Positions 40,322 through 48,527 of a stretch of DNA of 48,527 nt are shown here, in pieces (position 1 is the stretch's first letter; each line of letters opens with the position of its first letter). This DNA comes from Acidobacteriota bacterium (GTDB lineage Bacteria; Acidobacteriota; Terriglobia; Terriglobales; Acidobacteriaceae). Both the position numbers and the translations under genes were made by a program. The notes beneath the pieces are model-generated. The model saw only the letters and a list, made by a program, of their open reading frames with translations. It made no database searches and was not told the origin of the DNA. The stretch spans positions 1-48,527 of the forward strand of contig JAKAFB010000007.1 of the NCBI GenBank assembly GCA_021818105.1, written 5' to 3'.

Positions 40322-40738
40322 ATGATTGAGCTGACGCGAAGGGCAACCTTTTCTGCCGCGCATTACTACTGGAATGAAATGTGGACGGCGGAGAAGAACG
40401 AACAAGTCTTTGGCCGCTGTGCGAATCGCAAAGGGCATGGGCATAATTACACGCTGGAAGTGACGGTGGCAGGGGAGCCGGATGCGGTGACTGGCTTTGT
40501 GGTGGACCTAAAGTGGCTGAAGGACGTGATGGAGCGGGAAGTGATTGATGCATATGATCATCGCCACCTGAACCTGGAGGTTGAGGAGTTTGCAAAGGCC
40601 GTTCCGACCACGGAGAACATTGCGATGGCGGCATGGAAGCGGCTGGAGCCGGCGATTGTGGCGGGTGGGGCCAAGTTGGTCAAGGTGCGGGTGTACGAGA
40701 CGCCGGAGATTTTTGCCGAGTATCGGGGAGAGGCATGA
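40322..40738 (+). CDS. queD: 6-carboxytetrahydropterin/6-pyruvoyltetrahydropterin synthase family protein (1)
   Basis: The 138-residue protein belongs to the PTPS/QueD family. Zinc ligands are His14 (FSAAHYYW) and His39/His41 in KGHGHNYTLEV; catalytic Cys33 sits in FGRCANRKG. The substrate-triad region is AYDHRHLNLE and the C-terminal Glu is in VRVYETPE. It converts dihydroneopterin triphosphate from FolE to 6-carboxy- or 6-pyruvoyl-tetrahydropterin. The ATG at 40322 is used; a GTG-type extension to 40283 lacks similarity. Its stop overlaps the start of a second PTPS gene, with folE 79 bases after that. Which of the two serves queuosine synthesis cannot be decided here. Confidence 0.88.
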   Translation: MIELTRRATFSAAHYYWNEMWTAEKNEQVFGRCANRKGHGHNYTLEVTVAGEPDAVTGFVVDLKWLKDVMEREVIDAYDHRHLNLEVEEFAKAVPTTENIAMAAWKRLEPAIVAGGAKLVKVRVYETPEIFAEYRGEA

Positions 40739-41145
40739 GGGCGTACTTTGGGCGCCGGTACATGCTGAGCGCCAGCCACAGGCTGCATGCGGATGCGCTG
40801 ACGGCGGAGGAGAACCGGGCGGCATATGGGAAGTGCAATAATCCGCATGGGCATGGGCACAACTATGTAATTGAGGTGCTGGTGGGCGGGCCGGTGGACG
40901 CGGAGACGGGCATGGTGGTGGACATGGGGGCACTGGACGCAGTGGTGAGGAGCGGCGTAATGGATCGCTTTGATCATGCAAACCTGAACCTGGATCCCTT
41001 GTTTGTGCACCAGGTGCCTACGACGGAGAATCTTTGCAAGGCGGTTTTTGGATTATTGAAGGATGCGCTGCCGGCGGGAGTGCTTGAGTACGTGCGCATT
41101 GAAGAGACGGAGAACAACTTCTTTAAGTGCGACAGGGCAAGCTGA
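40735..41145 (+). CDS. queD: 6-carboxytetrahydropterin/6-pyruvoyltetrahydropterin synthase family protein (2)
   Basis: The 136-residue protein is a paralogue of the upstream gene, with which it overlaps by ATGA. Zinc ligands are His15 (LSASHRLHAD) and His40/His42 in PHGHGHNYVIEV; Cys34 lies in YGKCNNPHG. The motifs FDHANLNLDP, VPTTENLCKAVF and IEETENNFFKC are also present. Both copies keep the catalytic Cys, so neither looks inactive. They may form a mixed oligomer or serve separate branches from the FolE product, for example 7-deazapurine and tetrahydropterin synthesis. The gene sits directly before folE. Confidence 0.88.
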   Translation: MRAYFGRRYMLSASHRLHADALTAEENRAAYGKCNNPHGHGHNYVIEVLVGGPVDAETGMVVDMGALDAVVRSGVMDRFDHANLNLDPLFVHQVPTTENLCKAVFGLLKDALPAGVLEYVRIEETENNFFKCDRAS

Positions 41146-41224
41146 GAAGGCGCGCGCACGACAAAGGGCTTCGACCGAATAGATGTGAAGACGCCCGATT
41201 CCCCCGGGCGGGAGGATGAGAACG

Positions 41225-41854
41225 ATGGCACAGCCGATGGCAGTGACGAAGCACATGCGCAGGGCAGGTGTGGATGATGGCCTGGGCGAGTTCAGTATGC
41301 AGGAGATGTATCGCGAGATTCTGAGCCGCGTGGGCGAAGATCCGAACCGCGATGGGCTGCTGGCGACGCCGAGCCGTGTGGAGAAGGCAATGGCCTTTCT
41401 GACCAAGGGCTATGCAGAGGACCCGACAAAGATTCTGCGCGGTGCGCTGTTTGAGGTGGACTATGACGAGATGGTAATCGTCAAGGATATTGAAATGTTC
41501 TCTCTGTGTGAGCATCACATGCTGCCTTTCTTCGGCAAGGTGCATGTGGCGTATATCCCCAACGGCAAGGTGATTGGACTGAGCAAGATTCCGCGGCTGG
41601 TGGAGGTGTTTGCGCGCCGGCTGCAGGTGCAGGAGCGGCTGACTCGGCAGATTGCGGATTCGATACAAGAGGCGATCAATCCGCAGGGCGTGGGCGTGGT
41701 GATTGAGGCGCGACACCTGTGCATGATGATGCGCGGGATCGAGAAGCAACACTCGTCCACGGTGACTTCAGCGATGGTGGGCTGCTTCCGGCAAAAGGAG
41801 ACACGCACCGAGTTTCTGTCACTGGTTCGGCAGCCGGGGAATGGGGCATTGTGA
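41225..41854 (+). CDS. folE: GTP cyclohydrolase I
   Basis: This 209-residue cytosolic enzyme opens the GTP imidazole ring to give dihydroneopterin triphosphate, the first step to folate, tetrahydropterins and queuosine. Diagnostic motifs are [36 protein letters not shown] (zinc ligands Cys95 and His98), [20 protein letters not shown] and [13 protein letters not shown] (third zinc Cys). ATG 41225 has GGGAGG 9 bases upstream; ATG 41216 abuts that sequence and is less likely. It follows the two PTPS genes and precedes truB by 27 bases in a plus-strand run. Confidence 0.97.
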   Translation: MAQPMAVTKHMRRAGVDDGLGEFSMQEMYREILSRVGEDPNRDGLLATPSRVEKAMAFLTKGYAEDPTKILRGALFEVDYDEMVIVKDIEMFSLCEHHMLPFFGKVHVAYIPNGKVIGLSKIPRLVEVFARRLQVQERLTRQIADSIQEAINPQGVGVVIEARHLCMMMRGIEKQHSSTVTSAMVGCFRQKETRTEFLSLVRQPGNGAL

Positions 41855-41881
41855 GCGGGCCGGTTCGACTACAGTAGATGA

Positions 41882-42760
41882 GTGAACGGACTTCTGGTGA
41901 TTGACAAGCCGGGCGGCATGACTAGCCATGATGTTGTCAACCGGCTGCGGAAGATTACGGGGGAGCGCTCCATTGGGCATCTTGGGACGCTGGACCCTAT
42001 GGCGACGGGCGTGCTGCCACTTTTAATGGGCAGGTTTACGAGGCTGGCACAGTATTTTTCCTCGGCAGAGAAGAGTTATACGGGCACCATCCGATTCGGA
42101 TTTGCAACAGATACTTATGATGCGGAGGGCGAGCCTGTGGGACAGCAGTCAACGCCCGTGCTGACGTTGGAGCAAGTGCAGGCGGCGGCGGTGCGCTTCC
42201 GCGGAGAGATGCAACAGATGCCACCGCCATTTTCCGCTAAGAAAATTGCCGGGCAGCCAGCATACAAGCTGGCGCGCGAAGGCAAGCCGGTGGCGCTTAA
42301 GCCGGCGAGTGTCTTTATAGATTCCTTTGAAATTATGGGGCTGGAGGGTGCCGAGGCTAGTTTTGCCATGCGCATCAGCGCCGGGGGTTACGTGCGTTCC
42401 GTGGCGCATGACTTGGGGCAGGACCTGGGCTGCGGCGCGCACTTGAGCAGTCTGCGGCGCACACAGGCAGGTGTGTTCACGCTAGCGGATGCATGCACGT
42501 TGAAGGATCTGGAGGCCTTGGCCGGCGATGTGCATGCTTTGGAAGAGAAGTGTGTGCATCCAAGGCACCTGTTGCCAGAGATGCCTAGCGTAACGGGAGA
42601 TTCAGTGGCGCTGGGCCGCTTGCGCAATGGTGCACAGGCCAACCTGCCGGAGTTTTCTCGCGCGTCGCTGGTGAAGGTGTTTGCCGGGCAGCGCGATCTG
42701 GTGGGGATTGCCAGGCGGGTGGCGGGAACGCTGTTTCAGCCGGTTGTGGTGATGGGGTAA
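41882..42760 (+). CDS. truB: tRNA pseudouridine-55 synthase
   Basis: The 292-residue protein begins at a GTG (41882). It has the TruB signature NGLLVIDKPGGMTSHDVVN and catalytic Asp38 in GHLGTLDPMATGVLPL. Next come KSYTGTIRFGFATDTYDAEG, MQQMPPPFSAKKIAGQPAYK (thumb loop) and ISAGGYVRSVAHDLG, with a C-terminal PUA-like part (RLRNGAQANL). It converts U55 to pseudouridine in the T-loop of elongator tRNAs. It is probably the last gene of the folE transcript. Confidence 0.97.
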   Translation: MNGLLVIDKPGGMTSHDVVNRLRKITGERSIGHLGTLDPMATGVLPLLMGRFTRLAQYFSSAEKSYTGTIRFGFATDTYDAEGEPVGQQSTPVLTLEQVQAAAVRFRGEMQQMPPPFSAKKIAGQPAYKLAREGKPVALKPASVFIDSFEIMGLEGAEASFAMRISAGGYVRSVAHDLGQDLGCGAHLSSLRRTQAGVFTLADACTLKDLEALAGDVHALEEKCVHPRHLLPEMPSVTGDSVALGRLRNGAQANLPEFSRASLVKVFAGQRDLVGIARRVAGTLFQPVVVMG

Positions 42761-42795
42761 ATCCCGCGTGAGATTTCGGTCTGGCTGGCGCGCGT

Positions 42796-43416
42796 CTATT
42801 TATTTAAGAGCGGCGTAAGCACGGGCAGCAGGGTGTCGGCGATGATTTCAGAACCTTTGACGGTGGGATGGATGCCATCTGGCTGGATGGTGCCGGACAC
42901 GTGGATGAGGTCTTTGTAGAGCATAGGGACAAAGGCGACGTGGTGTTTCGCGGCAAGGTCACGGTAGACCTGATCGAAGGAGCGGATGTAGTCGCGGCCG
43001 TAATTGGGCGGTAGAGTGATGCCGGCGAGCAGAACCTTGATGTGCGCGCTGGCGAGCGTCGTGAGGACGGTGTCGAGATTGCGGCGTGTCTGGTCGAGGG
43101 GAAGGCCGCGGAGGCCGTCATTACCGCCGAACTCGACGATGACGACGGCGGGATGGAGGCGCAGCACGGAGTTGAGGCCAGCGACGGCGTCCTTGGTGGC
43201 GGCGCCGCTGGCGCCTAGATTCACGACGTTGTACTTATAGCCGCGCTGGTTGAGCTTGCGTTGCAGCACGTCTGCGTAGGACTGGCCGTCCTGCAGGCCG
43301 TAGCCGGCGGTGATGCTGTCACCGTAGCAGACGATCCTGGGCCTGTCGGAGGCGCAAAGAGGAACTGCGAGTGAAATCAGCAGGAATGCAACGAGAAAAG
43401 CGCGGCGAACGTCCAC
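42796..43416 (-). CDS. tesA: GDSL-family esterase/lysophospholipase (TesA-like)
   Basis: This SGNH hydrolase of about 206 residues starts at a GTG at 43416, which gives a signal peptide (VDVRRAFLVAFLLISLAVPL). Blocks are VCYGDSITAGYGLQ (Ser34), NLGASGAATKDAV (Gly), FGGNDGLRGLPL (Asn) and PDGIHPTVKGSEII (Asp, His), the full SGNH set. TesA enzymes hydrolyse acyl-CoA, lysophospholipids and aryl esters in the periplasm. The much longer in-frame reading to 43776 is low-complexity and lies inside the divergent ABC gene, so it is rejected. The divergent pairing with an ABC exporter matches the conserved tesA-ybbA-ybbP order in proteobacteria. Confidence 0.9.
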   Translation of the reverse strand: MDVRRAFLVAFLLISLAVPLCASDRPRIVCYGDSITAGYGLQDGQSYADVLQRKLNQRGYKYNVVNLGASGAATKDAVAGLNSVLRLHPAVVIVEFGGNDGLRGLPLDQTRRNLDTVLTTLASAHIKVLLAGITLPPNYGRDYIRSFDQVYRDLAAKHHVAFVPMLYKDLIHVSGTIQPDGIHPTVKGSEIIADTLLPVLTPLLNK

Positions 43417-43487
43417 AAGAATAGTGTAGCTGCGTGGGCGGAGTGGATACGCGTGAATTGCCGTGCAGGACGACGAGGAGACAGCAG

Positions 43488-44207
43488 GTGATTGAAGTCC
43501 GGGACGTAAAGAAGTGGATCCAGAATGGCTCGCGGCGTGTGGAGATTTTAAGGGGCATTTCGTTGCGGATTCCCGCGGGCCAGCATGTTGCGATTGTGGG
43601 GGCAAGCGGCAGTGGAAAAAGCACGCTGCTTGGCTTGCTGGCAGGGCTGGATGTGCCGAGCGAGGGGGAGATTTGGCTGGATGGAACACCCATTCACAAC
43701 CTGGAGGAGACGGAGCTGGCCGCGGTGCGCGGAGAGAAGATTGGCTTTGTGTTTCAGTCCTACCAACTGATTCCAACGCTTACTGCCCTGGAAAATGTGC
43801 TGTTGCCGTATGAACTCAACGCTGCGGGGAACGGCGTGGAAAAGGCGCGGCGTCTGCTGGAGGCCGTGGGATTGCGCGAGCGGATGGAGCATTATCCTGT
43901 GCAACTTTCGGGAGGTGAACAGCAGCGTGTGGCTCTGGCGCGGGCCTTCGTAGTGGAGCCGCCGATTGTGATGGCCGATGAGCCGACGGGTAATCTGGAT
44001 TCAGTGAGTGGCAAGCTCGTGCTGGATCTTCTGCTGGAGCACAATCGCAAGGCTGGCGCGACGCTTGTTCTAGTGACTCATGATCCAGAGATCGCAAGTC
44101 GTGCGGATCGCAAGGTTGTGCTGAAGGATGGCGTGGTGGTGGAAGATACGTTGCCGTGCCCGGCCGAGGCCGTGACAGGCGCGGCGGAAAAAGGCACGAA
44201 TGGCTAA
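43488..44207 (+). CDS. ABC transporter ATP-binding protein (YbbA/LolD-like)
   Basis: This ATPase of about 239 residues, of the MacB/LolD type, has Walker A GASGSGKST (38-46), Q-loop FVFQSYQLIPTLTALENV, signature LSGGEQQRVALARA, Walker B VMADEPTGNLDS and switch His VTHDPEIA. The start at GTG 43488 has AGGAGA 6 bases upstream; GTG 43434 is an alternative. It overlaps the permease gene by 8 bases and diverges from tesA, as YbbA does in E. coli. It powers the adjacent FtsX-fold permease, presumably for extraction of a lipid or lipid-linked molecule from the membrane. Confidence 0.93.
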   Translation: MIEVRDVKKWIQNGSRRVEILRGISLRIPAGQHVAIVGASGSGKSTLLGLLAGLDVPSEGEIWLDGTPIHNLEETELAAVRGEKIGFVFQSYQLIPTLTALENVLLPYELNAAGNGVEKARRLLEAVGLRERMEHYPVQLSGGEQQRVALARAFVVEPPIVMADEPTGNLDSVSGKLVLDLLLEHNRKAGATLVLVTHDPEIASRADRKVVLKDGVVVEDTLPCPAEAVTGAAEKGTNG

Positions 44208-46764
44208 GCGCGCGTTGAGCTGGAGCCGTGCGGCGACCATTGGCTGGCGCGATTTGAAATCGGCGCCGGGCAAGTTTGCTTTCGTTGTGCTGTCGGTGGC
44301 CGTAGGCGTTGCGGCGCTGGTGGGCGTACGTGGATTCAGTGGGAGCTTCAGGCGAACACTCAATGTGGAGGCTCGCTCGCTGATGGCAGGGGATCTGAGC
44401 GCGCGCATCTTTCGGGTGCCATCGCCCGAGGAGAAGCAGAAGCTCAAGGCGATTATGGATGGCATTAAAGGTTCGCGCGCGACGTGGGTGACGGAGACGG
44501 TTTCGATGGCTACAGTGGCGCAGGATCGGGTACCACTGCTGGTATCGTTGAAGGCGATTGATCCCGCGGAATATCCCTTCTATGGAGAGGCGCAACTGGA
44601 GCCTGCGGAGAGTCTACGGCAGGCTTTGCAAGGAGATTCCGCGGTGGTGGCAGATGAGTTTTTGATTCGCATGCATGCGCGCGTGGGCAACATGCTACGG
44701 CTAGGTGGACAAGACTTCAAAATCACTGCGGTGCTGAAGCAGGAACCGGACCGCATGACAGCGAGCGCAGCGCTGGGACCGCGTGTGATGATTTCGCTGG
44801 CATCTTTGAAGCAAACAGGGTTGATTGCGCCGGGTAGCCGAGCGAGCAATCGTTTGCTGCTGGAGTTGCCTGCCGCGAGCGATCCTGCGGCTGTGCGCAA
44901 GCAGGTGGAGCAGGCGCTGCCGGATGCGCAGGTGATGGACTTCAAGGAAGGGAATCCTGCACTGAGCGATGGGCTGGACCATGCAACGGCGATTTTGAGC
45001 CTGATATGCCTTGTGTCGATGGTGCTGGGCGCGATTGGTGTGGCGATGGCGATGCACGCGCACCTGGAACAGCGCATGGACATGCTTGCGATTCTCAAAG
45101 CGCTGGGCGCTAACTCGCAAGACCTGCTGCGGATTTTCCTGCTCCAGACGCTGGCGCTGGGGCTTGCAGGCGGAGTGCTTGGCGTTGCTGCGGGCGTGGG
45201 CGTGATGGCCGCTCTGCCCGCCGTGTTTGGAAAGCTATTGCCAGTGCGTGCAGAGCTTGTATTTCCATGGGCTTCTGCGCTTGCCGGGTTCGGGATGGGC
45301 TTGCTGACCACGCTGCTGTTTTGCCTGCCCCCGCTGCTGGATGTACGCGCCGTGCGACCGGTACTGGTGTTGCGGCGACTTGTGGAGTCGGCGCCAAGCG
45401 GTTTTCGGGCTTGGTGTGGACGCTGGTGGGCGCGCCGCCTACAACTGAGCCTTGCGATTCTCATTATGATTGCGCTGGGCGGTATTGCGTGGGCGTTGTC
45501 AGACTCGCTGACGGTGGGCAAGTGGTTTGCTGTGATCTTTGCGTGCGCGCTGCTGGTGCTGCTTGCGCTTGCAGCCGTCACGCTCAAAGCGTTGCAAGTG
45601 GTGTTGAAGCGCGTACGACTAAAGCTGCCGTCCTCTTTGCGGCATGGACTAGCGAATCTATATCGGCCAGGCAATCAGTCGGCGGCGGTGATGGCTGCAC
45701 TGGGCACGGGGGTGATGCTGATTCTGGCGGTCTACCTGATGCAAGGCGCGCTGCTACGGGACCTGCGCGAGTCTGCTTCGCCGAAGCTGCCGAATGTATT
45801 TCTGATTGATGTGGCGAGCAGTGAAGTTGCAGGCGTGAAGGACTTCTTTCAACATCAAGCAGGAGTGACGCAGGCGCTGGAGCTGATGCCCGTGGTCAGG
45901 GGCCGGTTTCTTTCGCTGAACGGGAAGCAACTGGCAGAGATCAAGGAACAACACTTTCCGCGGCACATGCTGGAGAATGCCGAGTTGAGCTGGGCCGATG
46001 CTTTGCCGGCGGGTGACAAGCTGATGCAAGGCAGGTGGTGGGCAGAAGTCAATGCCCCCGAGATGGCGGTGAGCGATGGCGTGGCAAAGCGGCTGAAGTT
46101 GGGAGTGGGTTCCGCAGTGGAACTGGAGGTGGGCGGACGCGCGCGGATGCTGAAAGTCGCAGCCGTTTATCGTGCCGATGGCGAGCACCTGGGCGGACGC
46201 ATCGCATTTGTGCTGCCCTCAGGGCAATTGAAGGACGAGCTGGCTACGTGGTACGGCGGTGTGCACATCGATACCCAGCAGGTGGCGACGATGGAGCGCG
46301 CGCTATTTGCTGCGTATCCAACAATCTCGGTCATTAATATAGCGGATGTTCTGGACCGCATTGAGAGTGTTGTGAATCAGATTACGTTTGTGGTGCGATT
46401 TCTTGCAGGCTTTTCGATTATTGCCGGACTGATGATTCTAGCGTCAAGCATTGCGAGTGCGCGCTTCAGGCGGATGCGCGAAGCTGTTGTGCTGAAGACG
46501 CTGGGTGCGACACGGATGCGCATTGTACGCACGTTCAGCGTGGAGTTCAGCATGCTGGGTGTGCTGGCCGGCGTGGTGGGCGTGGTGTTTGCGAATATCC
46601 TTGCGCAGATCTTGCTTCACCGGCTGAAAGTGGATTATCACTTTGACTGGAAGGCCACAGCGATCGCGCTGCTTGGAACCGCGGCGCTGGCAACGGCGAC
46701 TGGATGGATTGCGAGCCATCGAATCCTTGGACTGCGGCCGCTCGAGGTGTTGCGAGAAGAGTAG
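44200..46764 (+). CDS. FtsX-family ABC permease (YbbP-like)
   Basis: The 854-residue protein has an N-terminal helix (KFAFVVLSVAVGVAALVGV), a periplasmic MacB-PCD-like domain, a first FtsX block (LSLICLVSMVLGAIGVAMAM; ILKALGANSQDLLRIFLLQT) and a central pair of helices. A second periplasmic domain and a second FtsX block follow (MREAVVLKTLGATRMRIVRT), ending in GLRPLEVLREE. This duplicated FtsX arrangement, with about ten helices, is characteristic of YbbP. The partner ATPase overlaps by 8 bases. No substrate is established for the family; the divergent TesA-like esterase suggests lipid handling. Confidence 0.92.
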   Translation: MAKRALSWSRAATIGWRDLKSAPGKFAFVVLSVAVGVAALVGVRGFSGSFRRTLNVEARSLMAGDLSARIFRVPSPEEKQKLKAIMDGIKGSRATWVTETVSMATVAQDRVPLLVSLKAIDPAEYPFYGEAQLEPAESLRQALQGDSAVVADEFLIRMHARVGNMLRLGGQDFKITAVLKQEPDRMTASAALGPRVMISLASLKQTGLIAPGSRASNRLLLELPAASDPAAVRKQVEQALPDAQVMDFKEGNPALSDGLDHATAILSLICLVSMVLGAIGVAMAMHAHLEQRMDMLAILKALGANSQDLLRIFLLQTLALGLAGGVLGVAAGVGVMAALPAVFGKLLPVRAELVFPWASALAGFGMGLLTTLLFCLPPLLDVRAVRPVLVLRRLVESAPSGFRAWCGRWWARRLQLSLAILIMIALGGIAWALSDSLTVGKWFAVIFACALLVLLALAAVTLKALQVVLKRVRLKLPSSLRHGLANLYRPGNQSAAVMAALGTGVMLILAVYLMQGALLRDLRESASPKLPNVFLIDVASSEVAGVKDFFQHQAGVTQALELMPVVRGRFLSLNGKQLAEIKEQHFPRHMLENAELSWADALPAGDKLMQGRWWAEVNAPEMAVSDGVAKRLKLGVGSAVELEVGGRARMLKVAAVYRADGEHLGGRIAFVLPSGQLKDELATWYGGVHIDTQQVATMERALFAAYPTISVINIADVLDRIESVVNQITFVVRFLAGFSIIAGLMILASSIASARFRRMREAVVLKTLGATRMRIVRTFSVEFSMLGVLAGVVGVVFANILAQILLHRLKVDYHFDWKATAIALLGTAALATATGWIASHRILGLRPLEVLREE

Positions 46765-46777
46765 AACGCCTGCGGAT

Positions 46778-46809
46778 GGGCGCTCACCCGCGGGGATAAG
46801 AGAGCGCCC
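46778..46809. terminator. Hairpin between convergent permease and RND genes
   Basis: GGGCGCTC (46778-46785) pairs with GAGCGCCC (46802-46809) across a 16-base loop, in the 56-base gap between the permease stop and the RND stop. No T-tract is evident. It probably ends both transcripts. Confidence 0.5.
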
Positions 46810-46820
46810 CTGTAGTGAGG

Positions 46821-48527
46821 CTAGAACTCTTCGCTAGCGTCAGCTGCGGGCAGTACGTCATTTTCGCCGGCCATCCAGACATAGAGAGTAGGCAACAGGA
46901 ATACGCCGATGACGAGGTTTGCAAGCAGGCCGCCGACGATGACGATGGCGAAGGGCCGCTGCGAATCGGAGCCGATGGCGTGGGAAGTGGCCGCAGGCAA
47001 CAAGCCAAGGGTCGCCACCAGCATGGTCATCATGACAGGGCGCAGACGAAGGACGGCCCCTTCCACGGCGGCCTCAATGATGTGTTCCTTGCTGGACTCT
47101 TCCATACCCTTGCGGCGGGAGCGCAATTGGTTGATGAATTCAATCATGATGACGCCGGTCTCAACGGAGACGCCGAAGAGCGCAAGGAAGCCAACCGCGG
47201 AGGATACGGAGAAGTTAGTGCGTGTGAGGAAAAGCGCGAGTGGCCCGCCGATGGAGGCCATGATGACGCTGATGAGAATCAGCATGGACCACTTGAACGA
47301 GCGAAACATCGTGTAGAGGATCAGGAATATGGCGAGCACAGTGATCGGAATGACGAGAGCCATGCGCTTGTTGGCGCGTTTCTGGCTTGCGTATTCGCCG
47401 GCCCACTCAAGGTGATAGCCGGAGGGAAGCTTGACGTTGTGCTCCACTTTGCTGATGGCCTCCTCCACGGTCGATCCTAGGTCGCGGCCTTTGACAGAAA
47501 ACTTGATAGCGATGTAGCGCTGGCCGCCTTCACGATTGATAGATTCGGCACCGTCGTCGGTTGAGACTTTAGTGAGCTGGGCAAGCGAGACGCGCTCCCC
47601 AGAGGGTGCGAGAAGGCGGATGTTTTCGATGGCCTCGCGGGTGTCGCGATACTGCTTTTGATAACGCAACGTTACGTCGTAGCGTGCTTCACCTTGTTGC
47701 ACCTGCGTGATGGCGTTGGAGCCGACGGCAGTCTGGACAGCATCCTGAACGTCGGCAACATTGATGCCCCAACGTGCCGCGGCTTCGCGGTCCACAGTGA
47801 AATTGAGATTGGGCTGACCGACGATGCGAAAGATGCCGAGGTCTGCGACTCCGCGCACGGTGGCCATCTGTGACTGAATAAGGTCGGCGGTACTTTCCAG
47901 CGTGCGCAGGTTGTCGCCATAGAGCTTAACGGCTAGCTGGCCCTTCACGCCGGAGACGGCCTCCTCCATGTTGTCAGAGATGGGCTGCGAGTAGTTCCAG
48001 ATGACGCCGGGGAATTGCGACAACTGCTTGTCGATTGCAGCAATCAGGGCTTCCTTGTCCTGATGAAAGAGGGCACGCCATTGCTTCTTTGGCTTTAGGT
48101 CCACGAAATACTCGGTGTTGAAGAAGCCGGCGGTATCCGTGCCGTCGTCTGGTCTCCCGGTCTGACTGACGACCTGCTTGACCTCAGGGAAGGATGCCAT
48201 GATGACGCGTGCCTTGTTGGCGAAGTCGATACTGGCCGTGGGGCCTTCACTGGGAGGAAGTGTGCCGCGCACCCAGATGGAACCCTCGTCGAGATGGGGA
48301 AGAAACTCTGAACCAATGGGGCCACCGACGGTGAGGTAGATCGCGATAAGGAACAGGATGGTGGATATGCCGACGGTGACATTGCGATGCACAATGGCAG
48401 CGCGCACGGCAACGCGATAGCGGCGGATGAGCCAGTGCATGATGGGGTTTTGCCACTCGCGGGCGCCATTGCGGAAGAGAATGCTGGCCATGACGGGAGC
48501 GACGAGGATGGCGAAGAGGAGAGCTCC
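46821..48527 (-). CDS. CusA/CzcA heavy-metal RND efflux pump, C-terminal part (truncated by window edge)
   Basis: The frame stays open to the right edge, so only about the last 569 of roughly 1,030 residues are seen. Visible parts are a membrane helix (TVGISTILFLIAIYLTVGGP), the second periplasmic half (GSEFLPHLDEGSIWVRGTLP, then YSQPISDNMEEAVSGVKGQL) and the last six helices (IGGPLALFLTRTNFSVSSAV, FGVSVETGVIMIEFINQLR, LRPVMMTMLVATLGLLPAA). The block EFLPxLDEGxxW and the helix pattern mark the CzcA/CusA branch that exports divalent or monovalent metal ions with a membrane-fusion and outer-membrane partner. Metal specificity cannot be judged without the missing N-terminal half. Confidence 0.93.
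   Translation of the reverse strand, partial: GALLFAILVAPVMASILFRNGAREWQNPIMHWLIRRYRVAVRAAIVHRNVTVGISTILFLIAIYLTVGGPIGSEFLPHLDEGSIWVRGTLPPSEGPTASIDFANKARVIMASFPEVKQVVSQTGRPDDGTDTAGFFNTEYFVDLKPKKQWRALFHQDKEALIAAIDKQLSQFPGVIWNYSQPISDNMEEAVSGVKGQLAVKLYGDNLRTLESTADLIQSQMATVRGVADLGIFRIVGQPNLNFTVDREAAARWGINVADVQDAVQTAVGSNAITQVQQGEARYDVTLRYQKQYRDTREAIENIRLLAPSGERVSLAQLTKVSTDDGAESINREGGQRYIAIKFSVKGRDLGSTVEEAISKVEHNVKLPSGYHLEWAGEYASQKRANKRMALVIPITVLAIFLILYTMFRSFKWSMLILISVIMASIGGPLALFLTRTNFSVSSAVGFLALFGVSVETGVIMIEFINQLRSRRKGMEESSKEHIIEAAVEGAVLRLRPVMMTMLVATLGLLPAATSHAIGSDSQRPFAIVIVGGLLANLVIGVFLLPTLYVWMAGENDVLPAADASEEF

Noticed and set aside
43417..43776. 120-residue N-terminal extension of the GDSL esterase
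   Set aside because: Low-complexity sequence that overlaps the divergent ABC ATPase coding region; the GTG at 43416 starts a proper signal peptide.
1..48527. CRISPR array or intact insertion sequence
   Set aside because: No regularly spaced direct repeats and no complete transposase with terminal inverted repeats were seen.

Overview
The window is a GC-rich bacterial chromosome segment. Its gene set fits Acidobacteriota (Terriglobia-like): TonB with a long cytoplasmic N-terminus, GH3 beta-glucosidase, M1 and amidohydrolase exoenzymes, an HpnB/CrtQ-like glycosyltransferase, paired PTPS/QueD proteins with FolE, and a YbbA/YbbP-like exporter. The taxonomic assignment is inference from gene content only. 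No phage, plasmid, CRISPR array or intact insertion sequence is visible.

Layout. 1-4.4 kb is an accessory patch: a GIY-YIG nuclease remnant, a DUF1254/DUF1214 secreted protein, two nearly identical tandem secreted proteins of unknown function, and REP-like palindromes around a decayed REP-associated transposase (RAYT). 4.4-7.7 kb is a minus-strand alpha/beta-hydrolase, glycerate 2-kinase and LacI-regulator cluster. 7.8-25.9 kb holds housekeeping and catabolic genes: M20 peptidase, glutathione peroxidase, DUF255 thioredoxin-fold protein, MscS channel, two small paralogous secreted proteins, amidohydrolase, M1 aminopeptidase, lspA-ileS, a TonB protein and a GH3 beta-glucosidase.

26.7-37.6 kb is the most notable region. 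A convincing fluoride riboswitch (crcB motif) lies at 26.73-26.78 kb. It is followed by a 41-codon leader ORF whose Shine-Dalgarno can pair with the aptamer's P1 strand, then a candidate terminator, then a seven-gene operon resembling hydrogenase-4/formate hydrogenlyase membrane complexes (hyfC-E-F-G-I-B-B). The large subunit has lost all Ni-binding cysteines, and the small subunit carries Ser in place of the last proximal-cluster Cys. It therefore cannot be a [NiFe] hydrogenase; it is an Ehr-type complex-I relative with three antiporter-like subunits. Convergent to it is a pyrophosphatase-fold gene that has lost most catalytic metal-binding Asp residues. Its leader holds a second, more divergent crcB-like aptamer whose P1 strand overlaps a textbook terminator. 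I infer a fluoride-responsive module: an ion-translocating redox complex plus a modified pyrophosphatase, both switched on when fluoride enters the cell.

38.0-48.5 kb returns to core genes: tRNA-Arg(ACG), an HMA-like protein, a TlpA thioredoxin, a glycosyltransferase, two overlapping PTPS/QueD genes, folE, truB, a TesA-like GDSL esterase divergent from an ABC exporter pair, and the C-terminal part of a CusA/CzcA heavy-metal RND pump that runs off the right edge.
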